In this document: positions 8,159 to 16,202 of the stretch, one piece after another
Layout of the letters: each line of letters opens with the position of its first letter
Numbering within the stretch: the stretch's first letter is position 1
Made by a program: the position numbers and the translations under genes
The notes under the pieces: generated by a model
Database searches by the model: none
What the model saw: the letters and a program-made list of their open reading frames with translations, nothing else
Told to the model about the DNA's origin: nothing
Source: Robertmurraya sp047302285
Lineage (GTDB): Bacteria; Bacillota; Bacilli; Bacillales; Cytobacillaceae
Direction of reading: 5' to 3'
DNA: 64,000 bases
Assembly: GCF_047302285.1 (NCBI RefSeq)
Contig: NZ_CP154845.1
Coordinates: 4,712,001 to 4,776,000, forward strand

Positions 8159-10289
8159 CTTTATCTTCCTTTCTACGCTTTAGAAACTCTCGCACATTAG
8201 GTCGCTTAAAGTCTGTTTCAGCAGCGGTTTGAGGAAATTGAATAACCTCTGTTGCTTCTATTTGTTTTTCAACGATTGGCTTAGACTCAATTTTACGCTG
8301 TCTATCTTTTTCAGCTTTACGATTATTTCGAATCGCACCTACTAGTTCAGCTTTACTTAATGTTTTATCCTGTTGAGCTTTTTTCTCTGTTTCTGCTTGC
8401 TTAATAATAGCTTCAACATCCGCTATATAATCTATCTCTTTTTGAAGATGCTTGTGATTTTGCCCTTGTTCAATGAGTTTTTCTTGTTGTTTCCAATATG
8501 TTATTTCATCTAAACTCAATCCTTCATACCTTTTAGAAACTTCTAACATATAACACTCTTCAAAATATTCTATTGATTCATCTATCACATAAACCTGGCT
8601 CATATTTCTAGGATCATAAGCTATCTCTATTTTCCGAGAGCCTTTCATTCGTGCGTTTTCAAACCAGCTTTCTTTAATTGCTTTATCACAACTGTAAGAA
8701 ATCCCTTTAAACTGTATTCCTTTATGATTTATTGTTGCTTTCCCTTGTGGTAATAACTGTAATTTTACTAATTCCTCTGAAAAAGCTCTTAACTTTCCTG
8801 TACGATTTTGAATGCCCCATCGCCACATCTCAATAGGAATAGGTTGTACATCAGCAGCTACTAAATCTTTATCTCTCACATATGTTTTTAAATAGTGTTT
8901 CGTGTTGTATTGTAGAATTTGCTTAATTAAAATTTGTGTAAATTCCTTCAACGTTAATTTTGCATCTAAACGATAATCCTTTGCTCCACGCTCTTGAAAA
9001 TCCACATCAATATAACCTGGTAGTAATGGCTTCACTTTCTTTTGAATCAAATCAAATTGCTTTTCGACAATGCCCTTCCAATCTGCGCGATATGAAGCTG
9101 CATTCTCAACATGTAAATTAAATGCTTTTACCAGTCGTTCAACATTGTATCCTTCAAATTCACCTTTATCTGTTAACAAAATTTCTGGTAGATAACGAGT
9201 CGGCCAATCATCTTCACTTATTTCAATGCCATGTTCTGCACAATACGTTTTTTTATCAGCTACAACGTTTGTTAATGCCATCATCGCTCCAGCCCATGAA
9301 GGCCCTTCTAATCCTACGTACATTCCGACTGCCATTCGGCTAAATACATCCATTACTAAATACACTACAGGACGCCCAATAATCCAATTTCGATTTACTT
9401 CGGAGACTAAATAAACGTCTGCAATTGTTGCATCGATTTGATAACGAGAGCCTGGTCCGAATACTTCTGATTGAGATGTATTTAGTATTGCACGATGATC
9501 TTTATTAAAACGTTTTTCACCTTTTCTTGCTGTCAACACTTCAGAAGCTTTGTATTCTTTTTGATACCAGTATTTAAATTGTGTAAAAGTAGGAATAGCA
9601 TCTTCGTCCTTTAATAACACTTTCTCAACGCCATTTTCGTAATAAACATTCTCTGCATAAAACTCTTTTAACATAAACTTATATGCTACTGTTAAGCTAT
9701 TTTGCTTAGAAGTAAGGTAGTATTTTTCAATTGCTAATCTAAAAATTCTCTTTGTTTCTTCATCAACATTTATTCCTTTAACGCCATAAACAGGAGGTCT
9801 ACCTCGCTTGTTTTCTCCAGCTTTTCGCTCTTTTCCTTTTGCACCGGAATTTTTATAGTCTGGTAGTAAGGCATCTATCGTTTTTCCTCTAGACCAATAC
9901 TTATATAAATATTTGCGTATAGTTGGATAGGTTACATTGTGCTTCTCTTGAGCTTCCTTTATTAACTTGGTGCGAAAAGACTTTTCGTAAATAACCGGCT
10001 CTTCTTTTACAATATCTTCAATAATTGCCCATGCAGCATCTCTCGCTACGTAATGTTTATTTTCATATTCATTAGACACTATTACATCATAGGAGTTATC
10101 GATAATCTTTCTCCAATCTCCAACAATGATTAAATCTGTCATTTCAGAAACTAACTTTTTTTCGGGGAATGCTTTTGGGCTATTAAGCTCTAAAACATAC
10201 ATAATTGAATTGCCTGAATCTAGCCAAAGAATTCTATATAAAATTTCTTGCTGGCAGTCTTGTAAAATTTCATTTACATAAAAATTCAT
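8151..10289 (-). CDS. tnsB: DDE transposase TnsB
   Basis: TnsB binds the repeated sites at the transposon ends and makes the 3' cuts and strand transfer. The RNase-H-fold catalytic triad is visible: Asp286 in SRYQIDATIADVYLV, Asp374 in EILLTDKGEFEG, and Glu409 in ADWKGIVEKQFD. The GPGSRYQIDATIADVYLV block closely matches Tn7 TnsB. An N-terminal helix-turn-helix region (about 60-170) and a basic C-terminal tail fit DNA binding and the TnsC contact. The length (712) equals the family size (Tn7: 702). Its ATG shares one base with the tnsA stop (TAATG), and its stop overlaps the tnsC start. Confidence 0.94.
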   Translation of the reverse strand: MNFYVNEILQDCQQEILYRILWLDSGNSIMYVLELNSPKAFPEKKLVSEMTDLIIVGDWRKIIDNSYDVIVSNEYENKHYVARDAAWAIIEDIVKEEPVIYEKSFRTKLIKEAQEKHNVTYPTIRKYLYKYWSRGKTIDALLPDYKNSGAKGKERKAGENKRGRPPVYGVKGINVDEETKRIFRLAIEKYYLTSKQNSLTVAYKFMLKEFYAENVYYENGVEKVLLKDEDAIPTFTQFKYWYQKEYKASEVLTARKGEKRFNKDHRAILNTSQSEVFGPGSRYQIDATIADVYLVSEVNRNWIIGRPVVYLVMDVFSRMAVGMYVGLEGPSWAGAMMALTNVVADKKTYCAEHGIEISEDDWPTRYLPEILLTDKGEFEGYNVERLVKAFNLHVENAASYRADWKGIVEKQFDLIQKKVKPLLPGYIDVDFQERGAKDYRLDAKLTLKEFTQILIKQILQYNTKHYLKTYVRDKDLVAADVQPIPIEMWRWGIQNRTGKLRAFSEELVKLQLLPQGKATINHKGIQFKGISYSCDKAIKESWFENARMKGSRKIEIAYDPRNMSQVYVIDESIEYFEECYMLEVSKRYEGLSLDEITYWKQQEKLIEQGQNHKHLQKEIDYIADVEAIIKQAETEKKAQQDKTLSKAELVGAIRNNRKAEKDRQRKIESKPIVEKQIEATEVIQFPQTAAETDFKRPNVREFLKRRKEDKDE

Positions 10290-11098
10290 TAAGCCAACCT
10301 CTTTTTAAAATCAGATGCATTCATAAGCAAGACGTTAGTGACATCTTCCTTTAAATCGATTTTATTATTCATATCAACTTTTATTAACTTCTTTGCTAGT
10401 GCATGTTTATATAAACTAATTGCCGTTCCCATTTCAAAATTATATTTCATATCAAAAGCTTGTAAATTTTCAAGTACAGTGCCATTGAAGCTAGCCCATT
10501 CGTTCATTAGCAAATCTACTTTTTCACCTTCATCAACAAAATAGGCATCCCGTAAAAACTTTAAATTACTAAGTAAAGTTTGTGGTAATTCTTTTTCTGT
10601 TACGATTGCCCAATCAATCCCTTGTCGTTCCCAATAGCACTTTTCTATTTCGAATTTTTCGATAACTCTTTCGTCATTGAGGTCTTTTTCAAATTTAAGA
10701 GTCCTAGCTTTATAAACAATCGAAGATCCTTCACGTACGGTTAAGAAAAAATCAGTAGTCATAACGATAGTGGTATTTGTTTTATTATCAAGAGGATGTT
10801 TTATACCTAAGTCGTCTGCTATTTGTAATGTTAATTCTCGATCTAAGGGAAATTGCTCACGAATATCTATTACGTTGTCAGCCCAATCACAAAAGCAAAG
10901 GTAGTTAAATTCTAAGTCTGATAATAAATGGTGCTCACGTGAAGTTTTCCAGCCGATAAAACGATGTACACGTCCGCTAGATGGTACATCTTGAATTGTT
11001 AACCAAGGTTTATAAAGAGCAAGTTCCCCTTGCCCTCTGCCTTCCTTAATGTATCGAGAGATTTTTGCTTCAGTCCAACCTATTTGACGTTTAGCCAT
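10289..11098 (-). CDS. tnsA: Endonuclease subunit TnsA
   Basis: TnsA cuts the 5' strands at the ends, so that with TnsB the element moves by cut-and-paste. It has a restriction-endonuclease-like fold. Candidate catalytic residues are Glu in LLSDLEFNYL, Asp in VMTTDFFLT, and Lys in ARTLKFEKDL, in the spacing of Tn7 TnsA (E63, D114, K132). The N-terminus RGQGELALYKPWLTIQDVPS and RVHRFIGWKTSREHHLLSD are typical of the family. The length is 269 residues against 273 in Tn7. It starts 18 bp after the Cys-rich gene and overlaps tnsB by one base. Confidence 0.92.
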   Translation of the reverse strand: MAKRQIGWTEAKISRYIKEGRGQGELALYKPWLTIQDVPSSGRVHRFIGWKTSREHHLLSDLEFNYLCFCDWADNVIDIREQFPLDRELTLQIADDLGIKHPLDNKTNTTIVMTTDFFLTVREGSSIVYKARTLKFEKDLNDERVIEKFEIEKCYWERQGIDWAIVTEKELPQTLLSNLKFLRDAYFVDEGEKVDLLMNEWASFNGTVLENLQAFDMKYNFEMGTAISLYKHALAKKLIKVDMNNKIDLKEDVTNVLLMNASDFKKRLA

Positions 11099-11116
11099 AT
11101 AGTCTCCTCATTTCAT

Positions 11117-12340
11117 TTAGAAATCTGGCGTAGGTTTTTCTGAAAAACCCAGTTCTGCTATTTGCATAATTGATGTAAATAAAACATTGCTAATATACGT
11201 CTCCGGTAAATCTCTTAAGCGTGCATAATGAGTTAATTTCCACCCCTGCGCTATTGCTCGTTGACCATAACTTTCACATGAAGCTATGACTGAATTCTGA
11301 GCATGGATTTTTGTGATTTCTCTAGCTTGATATCTTTGAGTGCTGTTAGCAACTGATCGATAAATAATGCTATAAATCTGCGAGACTGAGAAATGTTCTA
11401 AAAGCTCCTCAAAAACCTTTATCGTCTTCTCTCCATGATTAAATGTGTAGCCCACTTTATGCATTTGATATAACAAATACTGTAAGCATTCATTAAGTGC
11501 AACTTGTCTCCATATCCCGTAACAAAAATCTTTAAAACCTTCTTCATCGTTCAAAAGAGGATACATTAACCGCTTAATCATAGCATCGTAGTCGTCATCT
11601 TTTGGCATGATATTCAAGCGATAATGAACTTTATAGATATAGTAAGCAATTTTATATTGTTCTTCATCTTCTGATACAAACTCTATTTCAAAGTCATCTA
11701 CTTTTGATTTCAAGCTAGGAACTAAAATGTTTCTACCTGTTAATGTCTTTATTATCTCTCTCTCATATTCTGTTGTAGGTGCTATTTTCCCCATAATGTT
11801 TTCTAGAGGTTCAATATAGCTTGTATCTTCTGAAAGAGCGCCTCGTAATATAACCGCTAAATAAAGTCTATCTTCTAAGCTTAAATCTATCTCTAAAATC
11901 ATCTCCCAATTATCTTCTTCATAATGATCACATAATAATTGTCTTTTCTTCTCTATTAACCTTTTTTGGCACTCTTCCTCTAATCTTTTTGCTTCCATTC
12001 TTTCTTTTTTACAAAATTCACAGCTACAAAAAGATGCTTCTTGATGTCCACAACTAGAACAATATTTCTGATGATTATTAAAATAATTAGAGTAAGATCT
12101 AGATTCTAGATGCATAACAATAGGCGATTCACATTTTATACAATACTCACCATTTAACACTGCAGGAAATATTTTCACTAGATTTGATACGGTTGTTTTT
12201 ATTTCATATTCTGACAAAAGGTCCTTAATTTTTTCTCCATCATAATATGCTGCTATTAATTCTACAATTTGCTCTTTAGATAAATGGCTTAATTTTTTAT
12301 CTAAGTTACTAAAATCTAAATTATCAATTGATATTTCCAT
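11117..12340 (-). CDS. Cys-rich protein of unknown function, first gene of the tns operon
   Basis: I do not recognise the family. From the ATG at 12340 (site GGGGGGA, 6 bp away) the protein has 407 residues; an upstream in-frame TTG at 12355 lies within the ribosome-binding site and is unlikely. The N-terminal part has ISIDNLDFSNLDKKL and a helix-turn-helix-like stretch. Residues about 65-115 hold paired cysteines (CIKC, YCSSCGHQ, FCSCEFC), suggesting two zinc sites. A Lys/Glu-rich coil follows, then a mostly helical C-terminal half with IYSIIYRSVANSTQRYQARE. Tn7 itself has no gene here. Its position between the transposon end and tnsA suggests a regulator or DNA-binding accessory; that is inference. 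Confidence 0.65.
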   Translation of the reverse strand: MEISIDNLDFSNLDKKLSHLSKEQIVELIAAYYDGEKIKDLLSEYEIKTTVSNLVKIFPAVLNGEYCIKCESPIVMHLESRSYSNYFNNHQKYCSSCGHQEASFCSCEFCKKERMEAKRLEEECQKRLIEKKRQLLCDHYEEDNWEMILEIDLSLEDRLYLAVILRGALSEDTSYIEPLENIMGKIAPTTEYEREIIKTLTGRNILVPSLKSKVDDFEIEFVSEDEEQYKIAYYIYKVHYRLNIMPKDDDYDAMIKRLMYPLLNDEEGFKDFCYGIWRQVALNECLQYLLYQMHKVGYTFNHGEKTIKVFEELLEHFSVSQIYSIIYRSVANSTQRYQAREITKIHAQNSVIASCESYGQRAIAQGWKLTHYARLRDLPETYISNVLFTSIMQIAELGFSEKPTPDF

Positions 12341-12360
12341 TGAAAATCCCCCCAAACAAA

Positions 12361-12402
12361 AACACCCGTTCGCTTATTTCAATTATAAGCGAATGGGTGT
12401 TG
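12361..12402 (-). terminator. Strong hairpin with T-run between the transposon end and the tns operon
   Basis: The arms 12361-12376 and 12387-12402 pair at 15 of 16 positions. On the minus strand they are followed by TTTTTGTTT, a classic intrinsic terminator. It probably stops glmS transcripts that read into the element. The loop contains a perfect TATAAT on the minus strand. Confidence 0.75.
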
Positions 12403-12480
12403 AACTTCCATATCTAAACAACTTTATTATTTTTTAAATGACTCTATTATTCTTTAAACAACATTATTATTCGTTAACAA
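12401..12480 (-). repeat. Right transposon end with 20-bp-phased TnsB-type binding repeats
   Basis: Three consecutive 20-bp units (12421-12440, 12441-12460, 12461-12480) share the pattern AC-x-x-TATTAT-x-x-TTAA. The preceding 20 bp (12401-12420) end in CTAAACA and may be a decayed fourth unit. Tn7R has four overlapping 22-bp TnsB sites, so closely packed units are expected at a right end. The outermost unit ends in TTAACA, giving the terminal TGT on the other strand. Confidence 0.75.
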
Positions 12481-12504
12481 ATTTATTTAAAAACCCTAAT
12501 TTCC

Positions 12505-14307
12505 TTACTCCACCGTAACGCTCTTCGCAAGGTTACGTGGCTTATCTACGTCACAGCCGCGGTGTAGGGCTGCGTAGTAGGCGATTAATTGTAATGGTAC
12601 AACAGAGATAAGAGGTGTTAATAAATCATGCACTTCTGGGATGACAAATGTGTCTCCGTTCATTTCCAAGCCTTTCATGGAAATGATGCATGGGTTTGCT
12701 CCACGGGCAACGACCTCTTTGACATTTCCACGGATGCTTAGGTTTACACTTTCTTGCGTAGCCAAAGCAATGATTGGTGTACCTTCCTCGATTAGAGCGA
12801 TGGTACCGTGCTTTAATTCTCCACCAGCAAAGCCTTCTGCTTGAATATAAGAGATTTCCTTCAGCTTCAAGGAACCTTCTAGACATACGTAGTAGTCAAT
12901 TCCACGACCGATAAAGAATGCGTTGCGTGTATCCGTTAAGAAATCACGGGCAATTTGTTCGAAATCATCTTTCTCATCGCAAAGAACTTCCATCGCATTA
13001 GCAATGATCCCAAGCTCTTTTGATAAGTCAAAATCAATTTCATGTCCACGGCTTCTTCCAGTTACAGCCGCTAAGATAGAAAGTACAGCAATTTGCGCAG
13101 TATAAGCTTTAGTCGATGCTACCGCGATTTCTGGTCCAGCATGTAATAGCAATGTGTAATCTGCTTCACGAGATAAAGTAGAACCAGGAACGTTTGTAAC
13201 TGTTAATGCCTTATAGCCCATTGCTTTAACATTTACAAGAACGGCACGGCTATCAGCTGTTTCTCCACTTTGTGAGATGAAAATAAACAACGGCTTTTCA
13301 GAAAGCAATGGCATATTGTAACCAAATTCACTAGCGATATGAACTTCAACCGGAATCTTCGCCATTTTTTCAATCAGCTGTTTTCCAACTAATCCAGCAT
13401 GATAGGAAGTACCTGCAGCGACAATATACACACGGTCAGACTCTTTCATGGCAGCAATAATTTCTTCATCAATATGCAGTGCACCATCTTCTGAACGATA
13501 CTCTTGAACAATTTTACGAATCACTAATGGTTGCTCATCAATCTCTTTTAGCATGTAATGAGGGTAAGTGCCTTTTTCAATGTCGCTTGCATCAAGCATA
13601 GCTGTAAATGGCGCACGAGTCATAATCTCTCCGTCTAGCGTTTGAATCGTGACCTCGTTTTGCTTCACGATCACCATTTCTTTATCCATTAATTCAACAA
13701 ATTGGTTCGTTACTTGAAGCATTGCCATGGCATCACTTGCGACAACATTGAAGCCATCACCAAGACCAACTAATAACGGGCTTTTATTTTTCGCCACAAA
13801 AATAGTATTCGGATTTTCAGAATCTAAAAGCGCCAACGCATAAGAACCTTTTACAAGCTTAAGCGTTTTGCGGAATGCTTCTTCCACTGTTAGGCCATCT
13901 TTGATAAATACTTCAATCAACTGAACTACTACTTCTGTATCTGTATCACTCACTAGTGCTACATCCATTAAGAACTCTTCCTTTAAAAGTTCGTAGTTCT
14001 CGATCACACCGTTATGAACAAGGGTAAAACGTTCTGTTGTATTCTGATGTGGATGGGCATTAACAACACTTGGAACACCATGTGTCGCCCAACGCGTATG
14101 ACCGATCCCCATATTCGCTGCAACCGTTGTATCGACGATATTACGTAGATCCGCAATTCTGCCTTTTTCTTTAAAAACATGTACGCCGTCTGCATTCATT
14201 ACAGCGATTCCTGCTGAGTCATAGCCTCTATATTCTAGCTTTTCTAAGCCTTTGATTAAAATCTCTTTTGAGTCATTATTTCCAATATAACCAACGATTC
14301 CGCACAT
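12505..14307 (-). CDS. glmS: Glutamine--fructose-6-phosphate aminotransferase (isomerizing)
   Basis: GlmS converts fructose 6-phosphate and glutamine to glucosamine 6-phosphate, the first step towards UDP-GlcNAc for peptidoglycan. The start is the ATG of MCGIVGYIG, because the cysteine after Met is the amidotransferase nucleophile; it has a strong site (GGGAGGAAG). The glutaminase domain occupies about 1-240. Two SIS sugar-isomerase domains follow (FISQSGETADSRA; GRGIDYYVCLEGSLKLKEISY). The C-terminal LAKSVTVE is intact. The length is 600 residues, as in B. subtilis. The 3' end is the probable TnsD target. Expression is controlled by the leader ribozyme. Confidence 0.97.
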   Translation of the reverse strand: MCGIVGYIGNNDSKEILIKGLEKLEYRGYDSAGIAVMNADGVHVFKEKGRIADLRNIVDTTVAANMGIGHTRWATHGVPSVVNAHPHQNTTERFTLVHNGVIENYELLKEEFLMDVALVSDTDTEVVVQLIEVFIKDGLTVEEAFRKTLKLVKGSYALALLDSENPNTIFVAKNKSPLLVGLGDGFNVVASDAMAMLQVTNQFVELMDKEMVIVKQNEVTIQTLDGEIMTRAPFTAMLDASDIEKGTYPHYMLKEIDEQPLVIRKIVQEYRSEDGALHIDEEIIAAMKESDRVYIVAAGTSYHAGLVGKQLIEKMAKIPVEVHIASEFGYNMPLLSEKPLFIFISQSGETADSRAVLVNVKAMGYKALTVTNVPGSTLSREADYTLLLHAGPEIAVASTKAYTAQIAVLSILAAVTGRSRGHEIDFDLSKELGIIANAMEVLCDEKDDFEQIARDFLTDTRNAFFIGRGIDYYVCLEGSLKLKEISYIQAEGFAGGELKHGTIALIEEGTPIIALATQESVNLSIRGNVKEVVARGANPCIISMKGLEMNGDTFVIPEVHDLLTPLISVVPLQLIAYYAALHRGCDVDKPRNLAKSVTVE

Positions 14308-14325
14308 ATTATTCTTCCTCCCAAA

Positions 14326-14369
14326 TAAGGGGGCAAGAATCCTTTTTATTAGGGGCACTTGCCCCCTTA
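14326..14369 (-). promoter_or_regulatory. Extra 12-bp hairpin between the glmS ribozyme and the ribosome-binding site
   Basis: The arms TAAGGGGGCAAG and CTTGCCCCCTTA (14326-14337 with 14358-14369) pair perfectly. The 5' part in the RNA can alternatively fold locally as GGGGC-AAGU-GCCCC. No U-run follows; the glmS ribosome-binding site starts about 4 nt downstream. It is therefore not an intrinsic terminator, and may affect translation or mRNA stability. Confidence 0.6.
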
Positions 14370-14384
14370 TCTCTGTTTTTTATG

Positions 14385-14550
14385 ATGTGATGCAGGTTTC
14401 TTCTCTTTGTCCATCAAGTTGCCTCAATGTTTTAAAGAAGAAATCTCGGTTGGCATCTTCAACCGGGAGGTATCCGCCGAACATTCGATAACCCTCCTCC
14501 TCGTCAACTAACTACTCCTTCGCTCCAGTAATTAGTTCAGGCGCTTTTAA
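14385..14550 (-). ncRNA. glmS self-cleaving ribozyme/riboswitch
   Basis: The minus strand reads AAAAGCGCCTGAACTAATTA, matching the conserved cleavage site: cleavage falls between the A opposite 14545 and the G opposite 14544. It continues with GUUGACGAGG, the GGCGGAU core (around 14473), and the CGGUUGAAGAUGCCAACCG stem, all features of the glmS ribozyme. Bound glucosamine 6-phosphate acts as cofactor for self-cleavage, and the cut mRNA is degraded, giving feedback control. The ends are approximate. Confidence 0.92.
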
Positions 14551-14748
14551 AAAAAATCGATGCAATCTGCCCACCTTTCTATTTTGAGTAAAGTTTCTGT
14601 AAAAAATTCTTGTTACAATTACAATAGACGGAATAAAACCTTCTAAGGTTACAACAGCAAAACTTTTTACAAAAACAGGATCATCATAACCCACATTTCC
14701 AATCTCGTCAACTAATAACTGGATGGAAAAATTGTATCTAATAACAAA

Positions 14749-14785
14749 CTATGCATAAGGGCTGTCAAAAGTCCCTTATGCATAG
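14749..14785 (-). terminator. Hairpin downstream of glmM
   Basis: Perfect 13-bp arms (CTATGCATAAGGG) at 14749-14761 and 14773-14785 enclose an 11-nt loop. On the minus strand AGTTTGTTATT follows. It lies 38 bp past the glmM stop, so it probably separates glmM from the glmS leader. The U-run is imperfect. Confidence 0.65.
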
Positions 14786-14823
14786 AAAAGTATGCTCCTT
14801 GCTCATTAAAGTGGAGCTATATT

Positions 14824-16173
14824 CTATTCTTTTAATCCCATTTCAGCTTTTACAACCTCAGCAATACGCTCTACATAAGATTGACACTGTTCTTCGGTTG
14901 GAGCTTCTGCCATGACGCGCACAAGTGGCTCTGTTCCGGAAGGTCGGACAAGAATACGTCCATTTCCATTCATTTCTGCTTCCACTTGTTCAATAACTGC
15001 TTTAACTTTTTCGTTATCTGTTACATGATGCTTATCTGTTACACGAATATTGACGAGCTTCTGCGGGAATTTTTCCATCTCGTTTGCTAGTTCTGACAAC
15101 TTCTTTTTCGTCATTTTCATGATATTGACGAGCTGCAGTCCTGACAGAAGGCCATCACCAGTTGTGTTGTAATCTAAGAATATGATATGACCAGACTGCT
15201 CTCCACCTAAATTATAGCCACTTTTCTTCATTTCCTCGACTACATAGCGATCGCCAACAGCTGTTTGAATGCTCTTAATCCCATTTTCTTCAAGGCCCTT
15301 GTAAAATCCTAGATTGCTCATCACGGTAGAGACAACCGTATTATGTTTTAAGCGATTGTTTGCATTCATGTATTTCGCACAAATAAACATAATCTGGTCG
15401 CCATCAACAATATCACCCTTTTCGTCAATGGCAATTAAACGATCGCCATCTCCGTCAAAAGCTAGTCCTACATCTGCTTCTTTTTCTTTTAAGAAGGCAG
15501 CCAGTGCTTCTGGATGAGTAGAACCGACGCCATTGTTAATATTTAGTCCATTAGGTGAAGCTCCCATTGTCGATAGATCTGCTTCTAAGTCAGCGAATAA
15601 ATGCGCTGCCAAGGAAGATGTTGCTCCATGTGCACAATCTAACGCAATATGTATTCCAGAGAAATCTTCATCTACTGATTGTTTTAAGAATTGCAGATAC
15701 TTTTGTCCACCCTCAAAGTAATCATTTACTTGTCCGAGATTTTCTCCGACTGGTCTTGGCAACTCATCTTCAGGCATGTCCAATAGCTGCTCAATTTCAA
15801 GCTCTTGTTCGTCTGAAAGCTTGAAGCCGTCTGAGCCAAAGAACTTAATGCCATTATCCGCAACTGGATTATGGGACGCTGAAATCATAACGCCAGCTTG
15901 TGCACCAAGCACTTTTGTTAAATAGGCTACTCCAGGGGTTGAAATCACGCCTAATCGCATAACCTCTGCACCAATCGATAATAAACCAGCTACTAAAGCA
16001 CCTTCTAACATATGTCCTGAAATACGAGTATCACGACCGATTAACACTTTAGGTCTTGGTTGATTTTTCGTTAATACATATCCTCCAAAGCGGCCTAATT
16101 TAAAAGCAAGCTCTGGTGTTAATTCGCTATTGGCAACTCCGCGAACTCCATCCGTACCGAAATATTTACCCAT
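14824..16173 (-). CDS. glmM: Phosphoglucosamine mutase
   Basis: GlmM interconverts glucosamine 6-phosphate and glucosamine 1-phosphate, linking GlmS to UDP-GlcNAc synthesis. The N-terminus GKYFGTDGVRGVAN is the family signature. The catalytic phosphoserine is in MISASHNPVADNGIKFFG (about residue 100), the Mg-binding loop is DGDGDR, and the C-terminal phosphate-binding loop is RPSGTEPLVRVMAE. The length of 449 residues is normal. It lies 29 bp after cdaR in the conserved cdaA-cdaR-glmM cluster; in other Firmicutes GlmM also inhibits CdaA by direct contact. Confidence 0.97.
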   Translation of the reverse strand: MGKYFGTDGVRGVANSELTPELAFKLGRFGGYVLTKNQPRPKVLIGRDTRISGHMLEGALVAGLLSIGAEVMRLGVISTPGVAYLTKVLGAQAGVMISASHNPVADNGIKFFGSDGFKLSDEQELEIEQLLDMPEDELPRPVGENLGQVNDYFEGGQKYLQFLKQSVDEDFSGIHIALDCAHGATSSLAAHLFADLEADLSTMGASPNGLNINNGVGSTHPEALAAFLKEKEADVGLAFDGDGDRLIAIDEKGDIVDGDQIMFICAKYMNANNRLKHNTVVSTVMSNLGFYKGLEENGIKSIQTAVGDRYVVEEMKKSGYNLGGEQSGHIIFLDYNTTGDGLLSGLQLVNIMKMTKKKLSELANEMEKFPQKLVNIRVTDKHHVTDNEKVKAVIEQVEAEMNGNGRILVRPSGTEPLVRVMAEAPTEEQCQSYVERIAEVVKAEMGLKE

Positions 16174-16202
16174 CTACTCTCGCTCCTTTTCCAAATAAAT
16201 CA

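Larger units (their letters stand above)
1..12479 (-). mobile_element. Tn7-like transposon at the glmS attachment site (right part; left end outside window)
   Basis: A full set of TnsA, TnsB, TnsC, TnsD (TniQ) and TnsE homologues is encoded in Tn7 order on the minus strand, with tnsA nearest to glmS. The predicted right tip reads ACA at 12477-12479 on the plus strand (TGT from the glmS side). That is 25 bp beyond the glmS stop, the spacing typical of Tn7 at attTn7. Three 20-bp-phased repeats lie just inside the tip. The left end and target duplication cannot be seen; if the tip is right, one copy of the 5-bp duplication would be 12480-12484. The element therefore continues beyond position 1. 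Confidence 0.88.

Noticed and set aside
1..12340. CRISPR-associated transposon (CAST)
   Set aside because: No cas genes or repeat arrays are visible, and a TnsD with glmS specificity plus TnsE are present; cargo left of the window was not seen.
12626..12886. 86-residue frame opposite in register to glmS
   Set aside because: It is a shadow frame of a conserved enzyme gene.
14512..14694. 60-residue frame upstream of glmS
   Set aside because: It covers the glmS ribozyme cleavage site and promoter region and has no ribosome-binding site.
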